DNA from: Asanoa iriomotensis
Lineage (GTDB): Bacteria > Actinomycetota > Actinomycetes > Mycobacteriales > Micromonosporaceae
Reading direction: 5' to 3'
DNA: 34,435 nt
Assembly (NCBI RefSeq): GCF_016862515.1
Contig: NZ_BONC01000076.1
Coordinates: 1 to 34,435 of the forward strand
In this document: positions 33,744 through 34,435 of the stretch, one piece after another
Numbering within the stretch: the stretch's first letter is position 1
Layout: each line of letters starts with the position of its first letter
Made by a program: the position numbers and the translations under genes
The notes under the pieces: generated by a model
What the model saw: only the letters and a program-made list of their open reading frames with translations
Told to the model about the DNA's origin: nothing
Databases searched by the model: none

Positions 33744-33778
33744 CGTGAGCCCGGCCCGGCACGCGGGCCGGGCTCACG
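33744..33778 (+). terminator. Hairpin terminator after the helix-hairpin-helix gene
   Basis: A perfect 15-base stem (CGTGAGCCCGGCCCG at 33744-33758 with 33764-33778) round a GCACG loop, eleven bases after the stop codon. No U-tract follows. Confidence 0.8.
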
Positions 33779-33824
33779 CGTCATCGCCAGGCTCTGTCTC
33801 GAAGTCATCGCCGGAGCGAGGCGA

Positions 33825-33915
33825 GGCCCAGGCGTCGGCTGGGACCGCGCCGGGCGCGGCCGGATACCGGTCGTATCCGGCCGTGACCGGCCTGGTTCCA
33901 GCCGGCGCCTGGGCC
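33825..33915. repeat. 91-base imperfect palindrome between convergent genes
   Basis: Three nested stems share one axis. The outer arms 33825-33846 and 33894-33915 pair over 22 bases with only two G-U wobbles; GCCGG (33849-33853) pairs with CCGGC (33887-33891); and CGGCCGGATAC (33857-33867) pairs perfectly with 33873-33883 round a CGGTC loop. About 38 of 45 possible pairs form. It lies 15 bases past the stop of the FtsX-type gene on the minus strand, and may be its terminator, but it is much longer than needed for that. Confidence 0.75.
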
Positions 33916-33929
33916 CGCCGCAGACAGAC

Positions 33930-34435
33930 CTAGTCGCGGGCGGCGACGAGGCGGATCGCGGGTGTGCGGGTGGCTGTCAGCGAGGTCAGCACGCTGGTCA
34001 CGCCGACCACGACCACCGCGATCGCGACCACGCTGCCGAACATCGCCCACGGCACGCTGGCCACCGCGATCCCGACCAGGTCGCGGACCGCGAACGCCAT
34101 CCCGACGATCGAGGCCGTAGCCGACACCATGCCGAGCAGCACCCCGATGGCGACGACGGCCAGTGACTCCGCCAGGGCGGCGAGCACCACCTGGCCCCGG
34201 GTCAGGCCGGTGACCCGGGCCGCCGCGAACTCGGCCCGGCGGTCCGACGCGGCGATCACCACCGCGTTGATCATCGCGATCACCGTGTAGACCATCGCCA
34301 TGCCGATCAGCGCCACCATGATGTGTGCGCTGATCTGCTGCTGTTCGTCGTTGTAGGCCTCGATCCACTGCGCGGTGGTCAGCACGTGCCCGACCCCTGC
34401 GAGCGCGGTGGCGGCCGCAGCGGGGTCGGCCGCCC
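33930..34435 (-). CDS. FtsX-family ABC transporter permease, C-terminal part (gene continues past the window)
   Basis: The last 168 or so codons of a larger gene; the frame stays open to the right edge, so the start is outside. The visible part begins in an extracellular stretch (GHVLTTAQWIEAYNDEQQQ), then has three membrane segments: AHIMVALIGMAMVYTVIAMINAVVI, AALAESLAVVAIGVLLGMV and MFGSVVAIAVVVVGVTSVLTSL. Between the first and second is the family's conserved cytoplasmic loop SDRRAEFAAARVTGLTRGQV, which contacts the ATPase. This is the C-terminal half of a MacB/FtsX-like permease, as found in lipoprotein or peptide-antibiotic efflux systems. It ends TAG at 33930. The partner ATPase is not in the window. 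Confidence 0.87.
   Translation of the reverse strand, partial: AADPAAAATALAGVGHVLTTAQWIEAYNDEQQQISAHIMVALIGMAMVYTVIAMINAVVIAASDRRAEFAAARVTGLTRGQVVLAALAESLAVVAIGVLLGMVSATASIVGMAFAVRDLVGIAVASVPWAMFGSVVAIAVVVVGVTSVLTSLTATRTPAIRLVAARD

Overview
The window is high-GC DNA read on both strands, with tightly packed genes, many GTG starts and repeated 4-base ATGA/GTGA start-stop overlaps. It carries a septation protein of the SepH type, DUF3027- and DUF2530-type proteins, a mycothiol-type maleylpyruvate isomerase-fold enzyme, two futalosine-pathway menaquinone genes and a teichoic-acid-type export operon. Together these point to a filamentous actinobacterium, most likely of the Micromonosporaceae; the family assignment is inference. 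I see no rRNA, tRNA, CRISPR array, transposase or phage gene. It reads as ordinary chromosome rather than an island.

Layout. (1) 54-7333, minus strand: a five-gene operon, transcribed from 7333 downwards, for a phosphate-containing cell-surface polymer. It holds an ABC permease and ATPase (TagG/TagH or Wzm/Wzt type), a multi-domain CDP-alcohol phosphotransferase, a fusion of a GT2 glycosyltransferase with a TagF-like glycerophosphotransferase, and a second GT2 glycosyltransferase. (2) 7334-11541: L-serine dehydratase, a small PspC protein, a DUF4230 membrane protein, a glutaryl-CoA-dehydrogenase-like enzyme and a small conserved protein. A three-copy repeat forms a long hairpin between pspC and the DUF4230 gene. 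(3) 11630-15145, minus strand: an operon-like run of pyridoxamine-phosphate oxidase, MFS exporter, aldose-1-epimerase and nitroreductase. (4) 15318-19847, plus strand: citrate synthase, phosphoserine aminotransferase, SepH and an aldo/keto reductase, with clear hairpin terminators after serC and the reductase. (5) 19933-25657, minus strand: a 2'-5' RNA ligase with a repeat-filled insertion, a small membrane protein, a mycothiol-type enzyme, a MarR/MFS pair with an evident operator, and a purine permease. (6) 25748-33733: DUF2530, DUF3027, an MFS transporter coupled to mqnB and mqnD, a cold-shock protein, a HAD phosphatase, a large helicase-associated-domain protein ending in a WYL-like segment, and a small helix-hairpin-helix protein. 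(7) 33930 to the right edge: the 3' part of an FtsX-type permease gene, preceded by an unusually long imperfect palindrome.

The least understood parts are the polymer operon, whose product cannot be named from sequence, the low-complexity insertion inside the RNA ligase, and the palindromic elements at 9207-9286, 24131-24149, 25683-25720 and 33825-33915. Several start codons were moved downstream of the longest open frame because a Shine-Dalgarno sequence or an ATGA/GTGA overlap decides them; each case is stated in its entry.
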